Positions 24,257 to 36,801 are shown, numbered from the stretch's first letter. The stretch: DNA of 64,000 nucleotides from Branchiostoma floridae (GCF_000003815.2 NC_049980.1:1559924-1623923), one strand, 5' to 3'. Numbers and translations: made by a program. Notes: generated from the letters alone by a model not told the origin.

Positions 24257-26643
24257 GTCACAATCATGAGAACATCTTTGACTTTGACTTTATGTGGATC
24301 CATGATTATCTTGATATTTCTTTTCTCCCTGTTGTCCTACACATAAAAAATCATCAATACAATATCACATGGCAGAAAGACTAGAAAAATAAACACACTA
24401 AGATTACATTCAATACATACTTTACATTACAACACTACAGAAATAGAATAATCATCAATGTTAAAGATGACTTTTTATCAGTGAAAGATCAAGTTGTATT
24501 AAGGTTGTATTAAGAGTGATTGTGATGGATGATTGTGGAATTCAGCTGCTGGCTTCCATGTATCCTCAAATAAAGTTATCTATTCTACACTCTAGATTAT
24601 GCATGTCCAGTCCAGCTTGAAAACTGAGAAAGGTTGATGATTTATAATATGACACTTATACAACCCTGAGCCTCTAGTTGATATTCTTGATGCCAAGTAT
24701 ACCTATATCAAATTTTATTACTCATAAGGTTAGGTCACTGTAGATTTAGAATCCCTGCAAACTAGCATTACTTAGATGATGTTGCAGCTTTTCTCACTTT
24801 TGAAATTGAAGAGAGTTTCACTGGTATGCTAAATGTTATCAATGTCATCTTCAAAGAACTCAAGTTAATCAGAGCTGGTAGACTTTGTCTCCTTTATGAA
24901 TTGCTTAGTGAGCCCTTTCAGTCATAAGATAGAAAGAGGCATCGAGGTATTAAGAATGGTGCATTGTGTATATTGTGGACTGTAGAAACAAACACACTCA
25001 CATACATACATACATGCACAATCATGCAGACTCACTGATAAACACTTGCACATAGAAACACACACGTACACACAGACAGACAGACAAGTAAAAAAAATAC
25101 CTCACTCCCTTGGAATGAATTCCAAATAAAGCATTCTGCATACATACTTGTTCCCACTCTAAGAAATACATTTGTAGCAGGAATTTTTTTTTCTCAGCCA
25201 AAATGAAGTTGAAGGTATCAAAGCTATCATCTTCAGTATGCAATCAAGTTTATGTGCCCCCCTCCCCAATGAATGAAGATATTGATGGGAGAGAAATTCA
25301 AAGTAAGACATAAACGTTTGATGTTCAGGGATATCGTGTCTCCCTCAGCACCGCGGGAGAGTTGTAAAACACAGAGCAGGCGAATGTACGATACCGTAAA
25401 CTCGGGTCTCAATCACCATCAGCTGGCTTTGATGTCTGATGAAACGACACACTAACAGCATGCCTGATCATGCTGCTTGCATTACACGGCACAGAAAGTT
25501 GATTGTTGGGAGCAATGGGTAACGAGTAAACAAAGTCAAGGACTGCTGCTGCTGACAGATAAACCATTGGGCAGGACATGTGGCAAGCCTGTAGGACAAC
25601 AGCTGGATGATTATAGCCATTGAATGGACACCAAGCGAGCAGAGGAGACAAAGAGGGCAGCCATATGGTTATGAAGGAGACAACACAATCTAGTAAAACA
25701 CCCGGCCCCACTTCATTTGCACTTGGCAAGGTTGACAAGAAAAAAAATGGATCAGTCAAGGTAGGGGTTTCTCCCCAGCAGTGATGACAGCCTGTCGTTT
25801 TGATTCCAAAAGTAAGCGTACAAGAAACACTGATATGGCCTTTGAGCAAATAGAGCTTCTCAGGTGAGCAAAAGGCAAACTGGTTGAGACTGACAACTAT
25901 AAAGTACGCACGCGGAAATTTAAGCCCAAATATCTACGCCCTAAAGCACCTTTTGTTCAACCACTTTCCTCTCAAACGCCTACATTATGTAAGCAGAAAC
26001 TCTTTGAGAGGTTGAGAACATGGTTGTAGTATTTTGCAAAGTGGCCTGCCTGTGATATCAATGATTTTGTGAAGTGTGCTTGTGTTACTCATTTCTACAT
26101 GTACATGTGCATGTACAGCCTACCTAAATCAAAGGAGTAGTATTGATCATCACTCCAGCATATAATAGCACTTAGAAGTCTGATTGCTTGGATGGTTATA
26201 GAGACAATCTTTAGGTCTAATCTATAATTGTAAAATTCTCAGAAAATGTAGAAAGATCTTGTGATATGTAAAATACATCAAAGTTCTGTATTTTGATGGT
26301 ATTGTGGAGAAACTAATTGATATATATAAGCATACTGGGTAAGTTTAACTTTGAGGATAGAGTGCTTTCAAAAGTGGTCACATGATGTAGCATAGCCAAT
26401 CAGCCACAGGAATTTTCTGACCAATCCATATGTTTTGACAAATCTAGTAATAGGTATGGAGGAATGGAATACACAGTGTATGAACACTTAAAGAAGTATG
26501 TTTCAGTTTGTCTTAAAGTGTCAAAGCTTTGCTCAAGATATGTAGTTGCTATGGCAGACTGAAATGTAAGCAGTTTATTAAATAGGTTATTGTTTGATTG
26601 ATTTAATGATCAATTTCATAGCAAAGAAGAGCCACACTAAATA
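24257..26643. other. No gene recognised
   Basis: Includes short CA/CATA tracts near 24990-25080 and a 146-codon minus frame (25409-25849) with no domain. 25320-25870 is repeat-free and somewhat richer in G+C. Confidence 0.5.
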
Positions 26644-26837
26644 CTGTAAATGCAGAAACTTTTGCGGTGGATTAATGTGGCCGCTTTTATACCGCAAACT
26701 TAAAACCACCGCGAACATTTTTCCATGGCACTAAGAGACTACAGTGTATAGTGCTACCGCAAACTTAAAACCACCTAGAGAAGTCCTTTTCCCGCTACCA
26801 CGAAATTAAATCCCCGCAAACTTGAATGCATTTACAG
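26644..26837. mobile_element. CTGTAAATGCA-ended MITE, copy 2
   Basis: 194 bp, TA-flanked; ends CTGTAAATGCAGAAACTTTT and AAACTTGAATGCATTTACAG. ACCGCAAACTTAAAACCACC occurs twice inside (about 26693 and 26757), a subterminal duplication. Confidence 0.83.
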
Positions 26838-27354
26838 TAACTCACCTCACTCATCATGAAGAGCAGGGGTACACCACATTGATTTGTTGCTAGAACCAAT
26901 CAATATTTCTCAAGCAGCTTGTACTTACAAAATGGACCTACTCCAAGTACAGAACTTCTTTGTCAAGCCACATGCTGGCTTTTCCGGTTTCGCAACGCAG
27001 ATACAGATGCAGATAACTAAACCCATCGCTGACTCTTCCCAGTGCAAACAGAGAGTGCTCATGCATCTTAATAAGCTAGTAGGCTTCATTGTAAATGCAT
27101 GGTCAGTGTCTGGCAGGGAGAGATGGAGGAGATACCACAGGCTTGGAGTGAAGGTCTCCTATCAAGGAGATCTGGGAGTGGATCTGCAGCGGCCAGTTCA
27201 AGTTTATTTTCTCAAGGCCACAGAAACCTGGTCCATTGATAACAACTCTGGGGGTGTTCATTGATTTTTTACCTCTCTGGGTTTATCGATTTTCACCTGT
27301 TGATTTTTTTGTTGTTGTTGTGTAAGTATGAGTATGGACTCTTTCACACTATAG

Positions 27355-27612
27355 GCTCTCTGCTCAGGTGAAAATGAGTACCTAGATTCGGCTAGGGCTG
27401 TCCCTCGGATATGACGTTAAATGGAGTTCCTGTGTATGGGGAGAGCCATACCTCAAGCACGTTAAAGAACCCACCACACGTGCGATGGTGTGGTGTGAGC
27501 GGATCAAACCATTCCGGCCAAAAAGGGGTAGGGAATCTCCCGAGCAGCCCTCGTAACCCCTGCTTTGCCTATTGGGTCAGTTAGTCCTCACTCATAGTGA
27601 GCAATTGGGCTG
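27355..27612 (+). mobile_element. Conserved-core SINE ('gcacgttaaagaaccca'), copy 1
   Basis: CTCAGGTGAAAATGAGTACC, TGGGGAGAGCCATACC, GCACGTTAAAGAACCCACCA, GATGGTGTGGTGTGAGCGG, in that order, repeated at 54458 with roughly 80% agreement. The 'acgttaaagaacc' core resembles the central domains of deeply conserved metazoan SINEs; which named domain it is I cannot settle by eye. The longer tail here has 'cctcactcatagtgagcaattgggctggt'. Confidence 0.7.
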
Positions 27613-28135
27613 GTCTCAATCATGTTTCCAACCTAGGAAGAAGAGATGCCGTTACAGCTACAATGTAACCCAAAACCATGAGTGGCCTATAGGTCTTGTT
27701 ATGTCTGGTGACCATTAAGTAAAAAAAAATAAATAATAGAATGAAAGGCAACAATACAAGACAATGCAATGCACCCTGATAACCCTGATTAATATATACA
27801 AAATCCAGTATTTTTTCCAAGGCAACATAAATCAGATCCATATGGATTACATCTCATCCATGTCCATTGATTTTCAACGGTGTTTCTTTATGGTGAGTAG
27901 TAGGCAGTTTTGTATATCCTTGAACTGAGTGGCAGTGAGCCTGTGGCCAGGTTTGACTTGTTGAAACCCACATACATCAGCACTGCAACTATTACGGCTT
28001 GGGTTGTGAACTTCTGGGCAATCTTATTTTTCCTTGGAGTCATTCTTATCTTTTGCACCTCAGCTGGGTCAGAGGGTGTCTGAATTTAATGAGTTTTACT
28101 TCATATGCCTAGGAGTGAACTAGAATTCTTAGTAT

Positions 28136-29216
28136 TAACGGGGGCCGCCCTAAGACGGTTCCCGTCGTAAGACGGAACAGATTTTTTGCTGATCTTATTA
28201 TCCATAAGTACACCGTGTTTGTTGCCACTGACTATGCTGATTACAAAGGTAAATAAACCAAGTCCATGCACACAGCTTTAATTTGCATTCCAAGTATACT
28301 TTAACATATTTACTTCATGTTTTAAAAAAAAACAGAATTCTAACAGTAATGTTGACAGTGCTGAATCACTGCGGTCACCGGCCTCTGCGTATTGGGGGCT
28401 CGTGTCGCTAATTATACGAACTCTTTCAAGCAGTCACACAACTGCCATGATACACATAAATAAAGCTCCATAAAACACTATGAATATGGGTCTTCAAATG
28501 TCTGTTGAGTAGAAAAGCAACCAAAAGGAAGCGACATAAACATTGCCACCATTGTACTCCCAAGGGAGTGTGGCCGTGAAGGTGGCAGACTAGAGAACAC
28601 TCCAAAGATTTATTTGACTGTAACAAATGATTCGTGTTGTCTATGAAAATAAGACTTGATAGAGAGATGTAGATGATATTTTCATATAATCAGACCGAGT
28701 TTTGTTGATGTTAGCGGTGTCTTTTTTCGTAATGGTTTTTTTAGTCGGGCATTCACAATCAGTGCATTCAGCCCATTGCCCGTAAAAACATCAGCTGGAT
28801 TGTTCTAGGTACAGCCTTCCTCATGTGAGAAAAGAAGTACAAACAGTCACGATTTTACTGTCAAAAGAAAGCTAAAATATCATATTATTAATTTTTTTCT
28901 GTGTACTTAAATTTACCACTTACTTCTGAAGAGAGCAAAATGTAAAAAAAAGCGTACCGAGTTAGGCACATTGTCCAGCGTAGCACAAAATTGGAAGGTT
29001 ACATACACGAAATTGTCTCACAGTGTTTGCCGCTTGTAACATGCAGCGCGAAAGGTTCATGAACCACATGAATGCATTTCTTATTCAAGTATGTTGTTCA
29101 AATCTATGTGTAAAAAATTCAGTCATCAAAATTTGACCACTCTCAGGCAACTAGCGATGGAGCGCCATGAGTTTGAGCGCAAGAAAAAGCGTACCGTGTT
29201 GGGGCACCTCCCGTTA
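28136..29216. mobile_element. Candidate 1.08-kb TIR element (TAACGGG ends)
   Basis: Left edge TAACGGGGGCCGCCCTAAGA, then CGGTTCCCGTCGTAAGACGG; right edge (inverse) TAACGGGAGGTGCCCCAACA, then CGGTACGC. The pattern AACGGG-G-GCCC-AA-ACGGT is shared. AAAAAGCGTACCG(A/T)GTT occurs twice in the right third (28950 and 29184). No transposase frame. Imperfect ends make this less certain than the other MITEs. Confidence 0.55.
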
Positions 29217-29285
29217 TATATATTAGTTAGCCTTTAGCGTGAGTCAGGACTTAATTTGCAATTGTGGCAGTTTTGTTTGGACGTA

Positions 29286-29405
29286 CAGTCCACACTTGTA
29301 AAGAAGATCACTCAGAGGACCGATAAAACCTGGTCTATGTAGACATGGTTTCACTATAGACAGGGTTCTTATGATGCTTGTGTCAATGGGAAAATTATCT
29401 AACAG
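29286..29405 (+). mobile_element. Degraded fragment of the mariner-type MITE family
   Basis: CAGTCCACACTTGTAAAGAA, then CACTCAGAGGACCG and TAGACATGGTTTCAC, lines up with the left end of the copy at 19514 (CAGTTAAACTG..., CACTCAGGGGACTGG, TAGACAGGTGGTCAC). It then jumps to CTTATGATGCTTGTGTCAATGGG, which matches the right half. Internally deleted and diverged. Confidence 0.55.
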
Positions 29406-29670
29406 ACCACCAAGACTCACATTGGAGGAGGTCCATATGTGGATGTGATATGTATACATTGTAGGCTCTTGTGGACTGACTTTCTTCACAGACTTTTTTT
29501 TCTTATCTTTTTAACGTCTTCCACAGTCGGACATGAATGCCTTCCACAGTCATTGATTTATTTCCATCTCGCAGCAACTTGATTCAACACTGACAATTCG
29601 GGAAATTCAACGCAGGCGATGCAATATCTTTTTGCAGCAATGGGTAAAAGTCAGACTAACTCTGGGGAAA

Positions 29671-29770
29671 NNNNNNNNNNNNNNNNNNNNNNNNNNNNNN
29701 NNNNNNNNNNNNNNNNNNNNNNNNNNNNNNNNNNNNNNNNNNNNNNNNNNNNNNNNNNNNNNNNNNNNNN
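29671..29770. other. Assembly gap (100 N)
   Basis: Run of 100 N in otherwise featureless DNA. Confidence 0.99.
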
Positions 29771-29870
29771 TCTACTTGGTGTTAGATATCAGGAAAACAT
29801 CATAGAGGCAAAACTCAGACTTGAAGAGAAAAGTGGATTTACAGTAGTCCATGAGACCAGCCTGAAATAG

Positions 29871-31445
29871 ATGTTGGAAGACTTGGCTTGCTTCACCAGT
29901 TGCAACTTGACCCATGGTTAATTGGACCAACTTGGCCCAATACCCCAATCGTCCTGATTCTAATTCTAAATTCAAAATACCAACTAGGCTGATCCATGGA
30001 ACTTTGGGATAGCATTCTAGATCCATACTAAACTTGATGATATCCAGGCCTTAGATGAAGATGTGTTAAATAAAAATAAAATTCCTAGGCCGGAAAACAA
30101 TGCTGAATTTGTACAGTTACAAGTTGAGTGGCCACAGCTTTCAGATGGAAGCAGAAGAATACTGTACAAATTTATGTATGAAAGCAGACTTATTCCCCAA
30201 TGTAGGTTAAGGAGGTAGTTTAATACATACATACATACATGTATATGATCACTGTATTGAGTTAGTTGAGGCTGTACAAAGTGAACACCAATGAGACATT
30301 TTTCCTTTCAAAATGTCAAAACAAAAATCAGTCAAAGCCAGGAATTCTGACTACTTTCTGCTACCACATGTACAGTTAATTGATCCAGTCATTACCATGG
30401 CAACTATACTCCTAAAAAGAGATGTTAGAGGTCAGAACTCTTGCATGAAATGATAGAAAACAGATGCTGACATAATCTGGTCAACAGTATGGTTTATGGG
30501 GCACATGGGAGCAATGTTCCCATGTTTTGAGTGCATTAGCACGGCAATCCATTAACACCATAAATCTGGCCCTGACTGAACTGGAGCAAACATTGCGTAC
30601 TTCCTGACAATAGAGATTTGTTCCAGACTGATGCACATGCTAGGTAGGACTTTCTGATAATCTTCAAAAGAAAAAGATGAAGCTCAGTATAATGGTGTTG
30701 TCACTTCACCTTCGGATGTGCTGTACCATTACTTTTTTTACAACATAAGGTTAGACAATCCATTAGATCCCTGCATGCTGTAAAAGTAATGGACTTGGCC
30801 ATAATTTCTGTATCATTTATTGTAGAGCTGATATAACAGCCATTAGGTTTTGTACATCAGCTTTTGCATATTGCATAGCCCTTAAAGCTGTCCTTTTGCA
30901 TAACACACCAGCTTCTGCATCTGCAATGTACATGTACATCTGGTAAAACTACCCGTCTTCAAAACACACCAGCTTCTGTATCTGTTTGTATCTGTACTGC
31001 ATAAAAATATTATATGGTCTCTATCAGTTATTATTGACCATCATGGTAAAATTCTCTGTCTTAATTGTAATGTTATAGCTGGTACCACCACCCTTTGATA
31101 AGTGCAGGCATTTGGTGGTGCTTGTAGGAATGTTCTATATGAGAGGGAAGGTCAAGCTATTAGCTGTGCTAGCTGCTGAGATCATATTAGGCCAGCTGAG
31201 AAATTTCTTTTTTTCAATTGAGATAGCAAACTTTAACAAACAAACTTAAGGCAGCTACCTAGGGCCATGTTTGGCCCCCAAAAAGTTGCCTTCATTATGA
31301 AATCTAAGTTGTCATGAAGGTTTAACAAATGGCCATTTACCACATAGAGTATGGTATAACGAACAGTAGGTTCTTCATTTTTGCTTCTTCACAATTCTTC
31401 TTCATTGATCCTTGATTGGCATTCAATGACATTTGTATAATTAGC
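29871..31445. other. No gene recognised
   Basis: Unique DNA; a (CATA)n tract near 30225. TCTGTATCTGTTTGTATCTG-like short duplications near 30960-30995. Confidence 0.5.
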
Positions 31446-32284
31446 ATGGTGGAATGGGATAACCGTGATACTTGACCGTGGTGCTAGAATGGGCTGACGG
31501 TGACACTTGACCATGGTGCTAGAATGGGCTGACGGTGATACTTGACCGTGGTGCTAGAATGGGCTGACGGTGACACTTGACCGTGGTGCTGGAATGGGCT
31601 GACGGTGATGCTTGACCGTGGTGCTGGAATGGGCTGACGGTGATACTTGGCCATGGTGCTGGAATGGGCTGACGGTGATGCAATGGGCTGACGTTGATGC
31701 TTGGCCATGGTGCTAGAATGGGCTGACGGTGATGCTTGGCCATGGTGCTAGAATGGGCTGACGGTGATGCTTGGCCATGGTGCTAGAATGGGCTGACGGT
31801 GATGCTTGGCCGTGGTGCTGGAATGGGCTGACGGTGATGCTTGGCCATGGTGCTAGAATGGGCTGACGGTGATGCTTGGCCATGGTGCTAGAATGGGCCG
31901 ACGGTGATACTTGGCCATGGTGCTGGAATGGGCTGACGGTGATGCTTGGCCATGGTGCTAGAATGGGCTGACGGTGATGTTTGGCCATGGTGCTAGAATG
32001 GGCTGACGTTGATGCTTGGCCATGGTGCTAGAATGGGCCGACGGTGATACTTGACCGTGGTGCTGGAATGGGCTGACGGTGATACTTGGCCATGGTGCTG
32101 GAATGGGCTGACGGTGATACTTGGCCGTGGTGCTGGAATGGGCCGACGGTGATACTTGACCGTGGTGCTGGAATGGGCTGACGGCGATACTTGGCCATGG
32201 TACTGGAATGGGCTGACGGTGATACTTGACCGTGGTACTGGAATGGGCTGACGGTAATACTTGGCCATGGTGCTAGAATGGGCT
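31446..32284. repeat. 35-bp minisatellite, about 24 units
   Basis: Unit pattern GAATGGGCTGACGGTGATGC followed by TTGGCCATGGTGCTA, period 35. Variable positions are mostly transitions (T(A/G)C, GC/AC, CAT/CGT). One unit near 31676 has lost 17 bp. Because 35 is not a multiple of 3, the minus strand stays open in a 105-bp cycle, giving 74-91-codon frames with a 35-residue period (...QPILAPWPSITVSPF...). These frames are a by-product of a stop-free unit, not evidence for a protein. Confidence 0.95.
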
Positions 32285-33390
32285 GGTCTTTATATAGATT
32301 AATCCATACATGCCCCTAAGCAAGGACAGGACAGACCGTTACAACTGAACAGGGCAATAATCGTACATGAGAGGTGCTCAGAGGAAATTGACCATGTCTC
32401 AGACACAAAACATTAATTAATTTGGAGCTATTGGTGCATGAAACATTTAAAGTTAGTGATCTCTGGTCGATAGGAATATGTTACATGTGCCAAGATGCAT
32501 TGATGCAGTATTTCAGTCAAGACAAAGCGTATTCATACCTGTGTAAGGGTTTAGAAGGATACTGCTGTCTGATTCATTAATCTTAGCTTTTGAGCACAAG
32601 ATATTAACTTACTGCAACAGCATATTCTGATTAATTCAAACAAATATTTTTAATGTAGTATCCTAGTTTAATATTACTACTAAGTAAAATTGAAAATTAT
32701 GCCTGTCATGAGTGATGTCTGAGGAAAGGAAAATTGAAAGTTATTCCTTGCATGACTAAAGGTGTCTGGCAAGTTGCATTAGTGGCCAGACATGGTGCTT
32801 GTATCAATATATGGCTGACATAACTGGCCCTGACACTTAACTGGTTAAAGAGACATTAATTTGCTCCATTTTCTTCTAATTCTTAAAGTAGTCTTGAATC
32901 AGATTAAGTAAAGAGTGACCCATTACATTAGCAACAATGCCAGGTAAATGCAGATTCTTTTCGTCAATATGCTCCACAAATGAAGCAAGTCTCAGAATCT
33001 ACAATGTACCTGCAATATCTGTAATACTAGAGATCTGGCACAACTTTGGTAGTTATAGATTTTTGTATTGCTGTTTCATAATCGTGCATCATTATAGACT
33101 GGGTGCAATGAGGCATGGCAGAAAATTGATCATAAATTGGCCATGAATTAATCATGTCGGGAAATGAAAAGAATCTTTACTCTGAGGGGTTTTATGATAC
33201 AATTTGTTGTTCCTAATGGAATTCCAATTTATCTCATTGTACAAGCTGTGCCGCATTAGTGCATAGCTAACTGAGTTTGCTATGCATACCAAATGTGTGC
33301 CTCCTTGCAAATGAAAGACTCCCCTGCACTTCTTATAGATCCGTATAATGTAATGCCATGAGGCAGATTACTAAGTATGCTATACATATA
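32285..33390. other. No gene recognised
   Basis: A+T-rich unique DNA between the minisatellite and the nested element; no splice-framed coding stretch. Confidence 0.5.
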
Positions 33391-34442
33391 GAATACGACA
33401 CGGTGTATTCCGTATCACCCAAGGTACCAGCCGAGGGTGATGCGGAATACACCGTGTTGTATTATATTTATGTCATGCCCACCTGAGAAAACATGTTTCA
33501 ATGTGAAATGCGCCAGAAGTTGAGAAAATTTGGGCTGGGACTGAGGGTGATGCGGAATACACCGTGTTGTATTTTATTCATGTCATACCCACCTGAGGCC
33601 ACACCAATTTAATTTCTTGGTTCATGGATTTTTTCATAAAAAATATGGAGCGAGAGGGCGAAATTAAAATAGAAATAAAAATTGTAAAATGGTTCGGGTA
33701 AAGGTAAGGGCTAATCCCAAACATAAAGAAAAAAAAGTTTTCAGCTTGAAAAAAGTACAAAAACACTATTACTGTACAGTAACAGCACCTGTTTGTTGAA
33801 AATTACAAAAGTAGTGTCAGTTTTTATGTTTGCTACACCAGAAAGTTGGTGAATGGTTTCATTAATGGTGAAAATTTGATGAGTGGTAATTTTTATTTTT
33901 ATTTTTTTTTCCCAAAAAATAGGAGCGAGCGAATCCGTGAACCAAGAAATGAAATTGGTGTGGCCTGAGCAAACACATGTTTGGATGTGAAATGCGCAAG
34001 AAGTTGCAAAAATTTGGTGCCCTTGAACAATGATTGTTACAACAGCAATGTTCCAATGTCCAAATCAAATCAAATTTTTGGTGCGCGCAGAGCTATGTTA
34101 GAATTATTCGTGGGAGCCTGTGTGATAAAACTTCAAAGCCTGTGTCTTAAGGCTTTTTATGTCATACCTGTGACGCGAAAACATTTGATACGGGTGTTCC
34201 GGACCGGGCCGGAACTTCTGTATCGCACAGGTTTGAAAGGCGTATCACACAGGCTTTCTTCGAGTAAATCAAACCATTTCGAACGGGCCGAGTGTGGCAC
34301 GGTTGGCAATTCGAATACCTGATTCGGACGTTGGAACATTGCTTTTTTGTTCGAGGGCACCAAGTTTGTTCAACCTTCGGCCGTCGGACGATCCGACCCA
34401 CGGCCGTACCTTGGGCAATACGGAATACACCGCATTGTATTC
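33391..34442. mobile_element. GAATAC-ACGGTGTATTCCG TIR element, internally duplicated
   Basis: Left end GAATACGACACGGTGTATTC at 33391; right end CGGAATACACCGCATTGTAT up to 34442. Two more inverse copies of the terminus, CGGAATACACCGTGTTGTAT, stand at 33443 and 33553, exactly 110 bp apart, so a 110-bp segment next to the left end is tandemly duplicated. The first terminus and the copy at 33443 form a 20-bp-plus hairpin. The right part holds more inverted words (CGGACCGGGCCGG, GCCGTCGGACGATCCGAC). No coding frame. The second 110-bp unit is split by another MITE. Confidence 0.75.
33598..33964. mobile_element. GCCACACCAATT-ended MITE nested in the larger element
   Basis: 367 bp with ends GCCACACCAATTTAATTTCT and the inverse of GCCACACCAATTTCATTTCT, extending to TTGGTTCAYGGATT (2 mismatches in 33). 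CTGAG flanks both sides (33593-33597, 33965-33969). The uninterrupted sister sequence at about 33482 has one CTGAG ('cccacctgagaaaacatgttt'), which proves insertion and gives either a 5-bp CTGAG duplication or a 3-bp TGA duplication with GGCCACACC ends. Confidence 0.9.
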
Positions 34443-34564
34443 TATATTTATCACCCGTTCCGGAACACCTATATCAAATGGTATTGTGGCCCAGGTGTGA
34501 CATAAAAGCAAATACAACAAACACACCAGGTTTGTACTGAACAGTACAAGCTACAATTATCTTG

Positions 34565-34835
34565 GGAGATTTATTTTACCCACTCACATTGGGAAGGACC
34601 CCTACTCTTTTCAATTAGTGTAAGCTTTTTGATGTGCTCAAAGTGTGGTATTCATCATGCCCCATGCAAGATGGCATCTCTTATCCCTAACTATAGGTTT
34701 ACCCATTTTCTTCGAAATATCAAGTTTCTTTCCCAAGAGAACAAAATTTTGGCCAATAGGGATTTGAACCTACAATGTAGAAGAATTAGATTCTAAGCCA
34801 ACAACCCTAACCATAAGATTATCTCACCAACATTT
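34565..34835 (-). mobile_element. tRNA-derived SINE of the second core family
   Basis: Minus strand: head with GGTTAGGGTTGTTGGCTTAG and box B-like GTAGGTTCAAATCCCTATTG. Then a body ending TTGAAAAGAGTAGGGGTCCT, TCCCAATGTGAGTGGG, matching 17570-17690. Confidence 0.65.
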
Positions 34836-34952
34836 TATAGTCATGAGCAAACATCATACTGTGATCCTTGAGATGATAGAAACACTAGCACTATGATATG
34901 AAGACAAAGAACGCAGGGGTTTGATTATAGATCAATAATTCAGATGTAGCAA

Positions 34953-35095
34953 NNNNNNNNNNNNNNNNNNNNNNNNNNNNNNNNNNNNNNNNNNNNNNNN
35001 NNNNNNNNNNNNNNNNNNNNNNNNNNNNNNNNNNNNNNNNNNNNNNNNNNNNNNNNNNNNNNNNNNNNNNNNNNNNNNNNNNNNNNNNNNNNNNN
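34953..35095. other. Assembly gap (143 N)
   Basis: Run of 143 N. Non-round size suggests an estimated gap. Confidence 0.99.
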
Positions 35096-35289
35096 CCATT
35101 ATGTTCTCAGATGTACTCAGCTGGAATGGTATGGTATACAAAATGTACTTTGCTATATGGCATCCCACCTTTAGGTGAGACATACCCCAACCCCACAAAG
35201 ATACGGGCATCATGTATGTGCAAATTGGAAATTGCGTACTAGCAGGACTAGGGGTTCAATTTGCAAACAGTGAAGTTATTTATGGAGCT

Positions 35290-35735
35290 ATGTTAAGCTC
35301 TGCCCCTGACAGTCCGTCCGTGACTTGAGAGCCAGACAAGAGCACCACTCTCCGCCGCTTCTGGATCCAGCTGGTGCCACCGGTGACAGTTCCAGCTGCG
35401 GCGCAGCTCACTAATGCAGGTGCCATGTGACATTTGTGCACCGAAGATGCTACCCCGGGTATTAGGGGGAGGTTATCCAGTCATTTATCTGCATCACGGG
35501 GATTAGTGCGGCTTTGATCAGCCCTCGTCTCTGGTTCCTGTGGTCTTGTTTCCGGTCCCTGATGTGCCTCGGCACAAATCAGCCCGGACACTGACAGATC
35601 GCCGGCCTTGCAGAATGGCTTGAGATAAGCTCCAAGGAGAATGTCTTTGGCAGATGGACTACATTACCTGGTTGGGCAGGCTGGCACTGACAGCAGGCTG
35701 CTCCCAGAGGACCAACAGCAGCTTTCTAATCGGGC
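35290..35735. promoter_or_regulatory. Candidate enhancer: G+C-rich, E-box-rich block
   Basis: About 450 bp clearly richer in G+C than its surroundings and free of recognisable repeats. It has E-boxes CAGCTG (twice, near 35370 and 35393) and CAGGTG, GGATTA (OTX/PITX-type, near 35500), AGATAAG (GATA-type, near 35625) and TCTAATC. No open frame with splice sites. Conserved non-coding DNA is a guess from composition and site density only. Confidence 0.35.
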
Positions 35736-36801
35736 AAATTTGATGTTAGACATGTGAGGGCCAAACGGTTGGCAAGTGCTCTGTGAACAACAAGCTGTGA
35801 AAATGAGTTGTGGAACCTCTGCAGTACTTGTTCCAGTAAAACTCAGAACTTCTCATTGTCCTTTTCAGCATTGGAACATGCATTTGCATGTGTGGCGAGT
35901 GTATACAATACAAACATATTCCCTGGAGATAGGCAAGTATTTCGAGGGGATGAAGTTTTGATGAGGTTATCTTGATCCATGACCAGCCCAAAATTCATGT
36001 TTTTCTTGCTGTGGCCCTTATGTAAATATGGAAAAAGTATATTTTGCTAGTATAACAGTTTCTATTCATTGTCTAAAAACCTTTTCTTGATACACAGTAC
36101 TACAAGTTGTAGGTTGTTTTAGAATTGGTGCATCCTTTTACAGTATGAACATATGTGGAGTCATTTTACCAAATGATTATCACACTGAAGTAGCCATTTG
36201 GCTGCCATTTCTCTATTAGTTTGGGGTTGGGCAGCAGGAAAAGGTTACAACATGTAAGCACATGTAGGTGCTAATAGTGAACTTGAATATGATGAGGTTG
36301 CATATTCATTCTGTTCTGCCTAAAGCCTAGGGGAACATAAACCAGACTTGCCCTGTAGTCTCTGTTTTGCATCACCAACCACCCAAGGGTCTCTCATATA
36401 GTGTCTGTTATCTGTGACTCTGTTACGTCTAATACCTACATGTTATGTTTGAGAACTTTCAGTTAAACATCTCAGCTTGTATGCTCTTACAATTGATAGG
36501 TACATTTTGCTTCACTCTCCTCCAATGCTTTTGGCTTTCCTGTTCACATGTTAAGTTTACATAAATTCATCATATTAGGGTAATAGCACTATTTACTTTT
36601 GCTGCTGTCTGACACAACAGCTTAACAGTAGGTTGAAGTGGATGATCCCTTAAAAGCTTCAGTCTAGCTACATGTACCTCAGGAGTGGGTGCAGTTGTAG
36701 AAGTAAAGCCAATGTCATTCCACTGGGAGATACAGCTGATAACAATGTCTGTCCTTGGTGCTGAATTAGAAGTAGTTGGTTATGGTCCGTGCTGTCTTGT
36801 A
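35736..36801. other. No gene recognised
   Basis: Unique DNA without coding signal or recognisable repeats. Confidence 0.5.

Noticed and set aside
25409-25849. 146-codon minus-strand open frame
   Set aside because: No domain, no splice context, no codon bias; a frame of this length is expected about once by chance in 64 kb at this base composition.
26884-27264. 126-codon plus-strand open frame
   Set aside because: No recognised motif and no convincing acceptor or donor; length within chance.
31484-32268. Minus-strand repeated frames (QPILAPWPSITVSPF type)
   Set aside because: By-product of the 35-bp minisatellite cycling through three frames.
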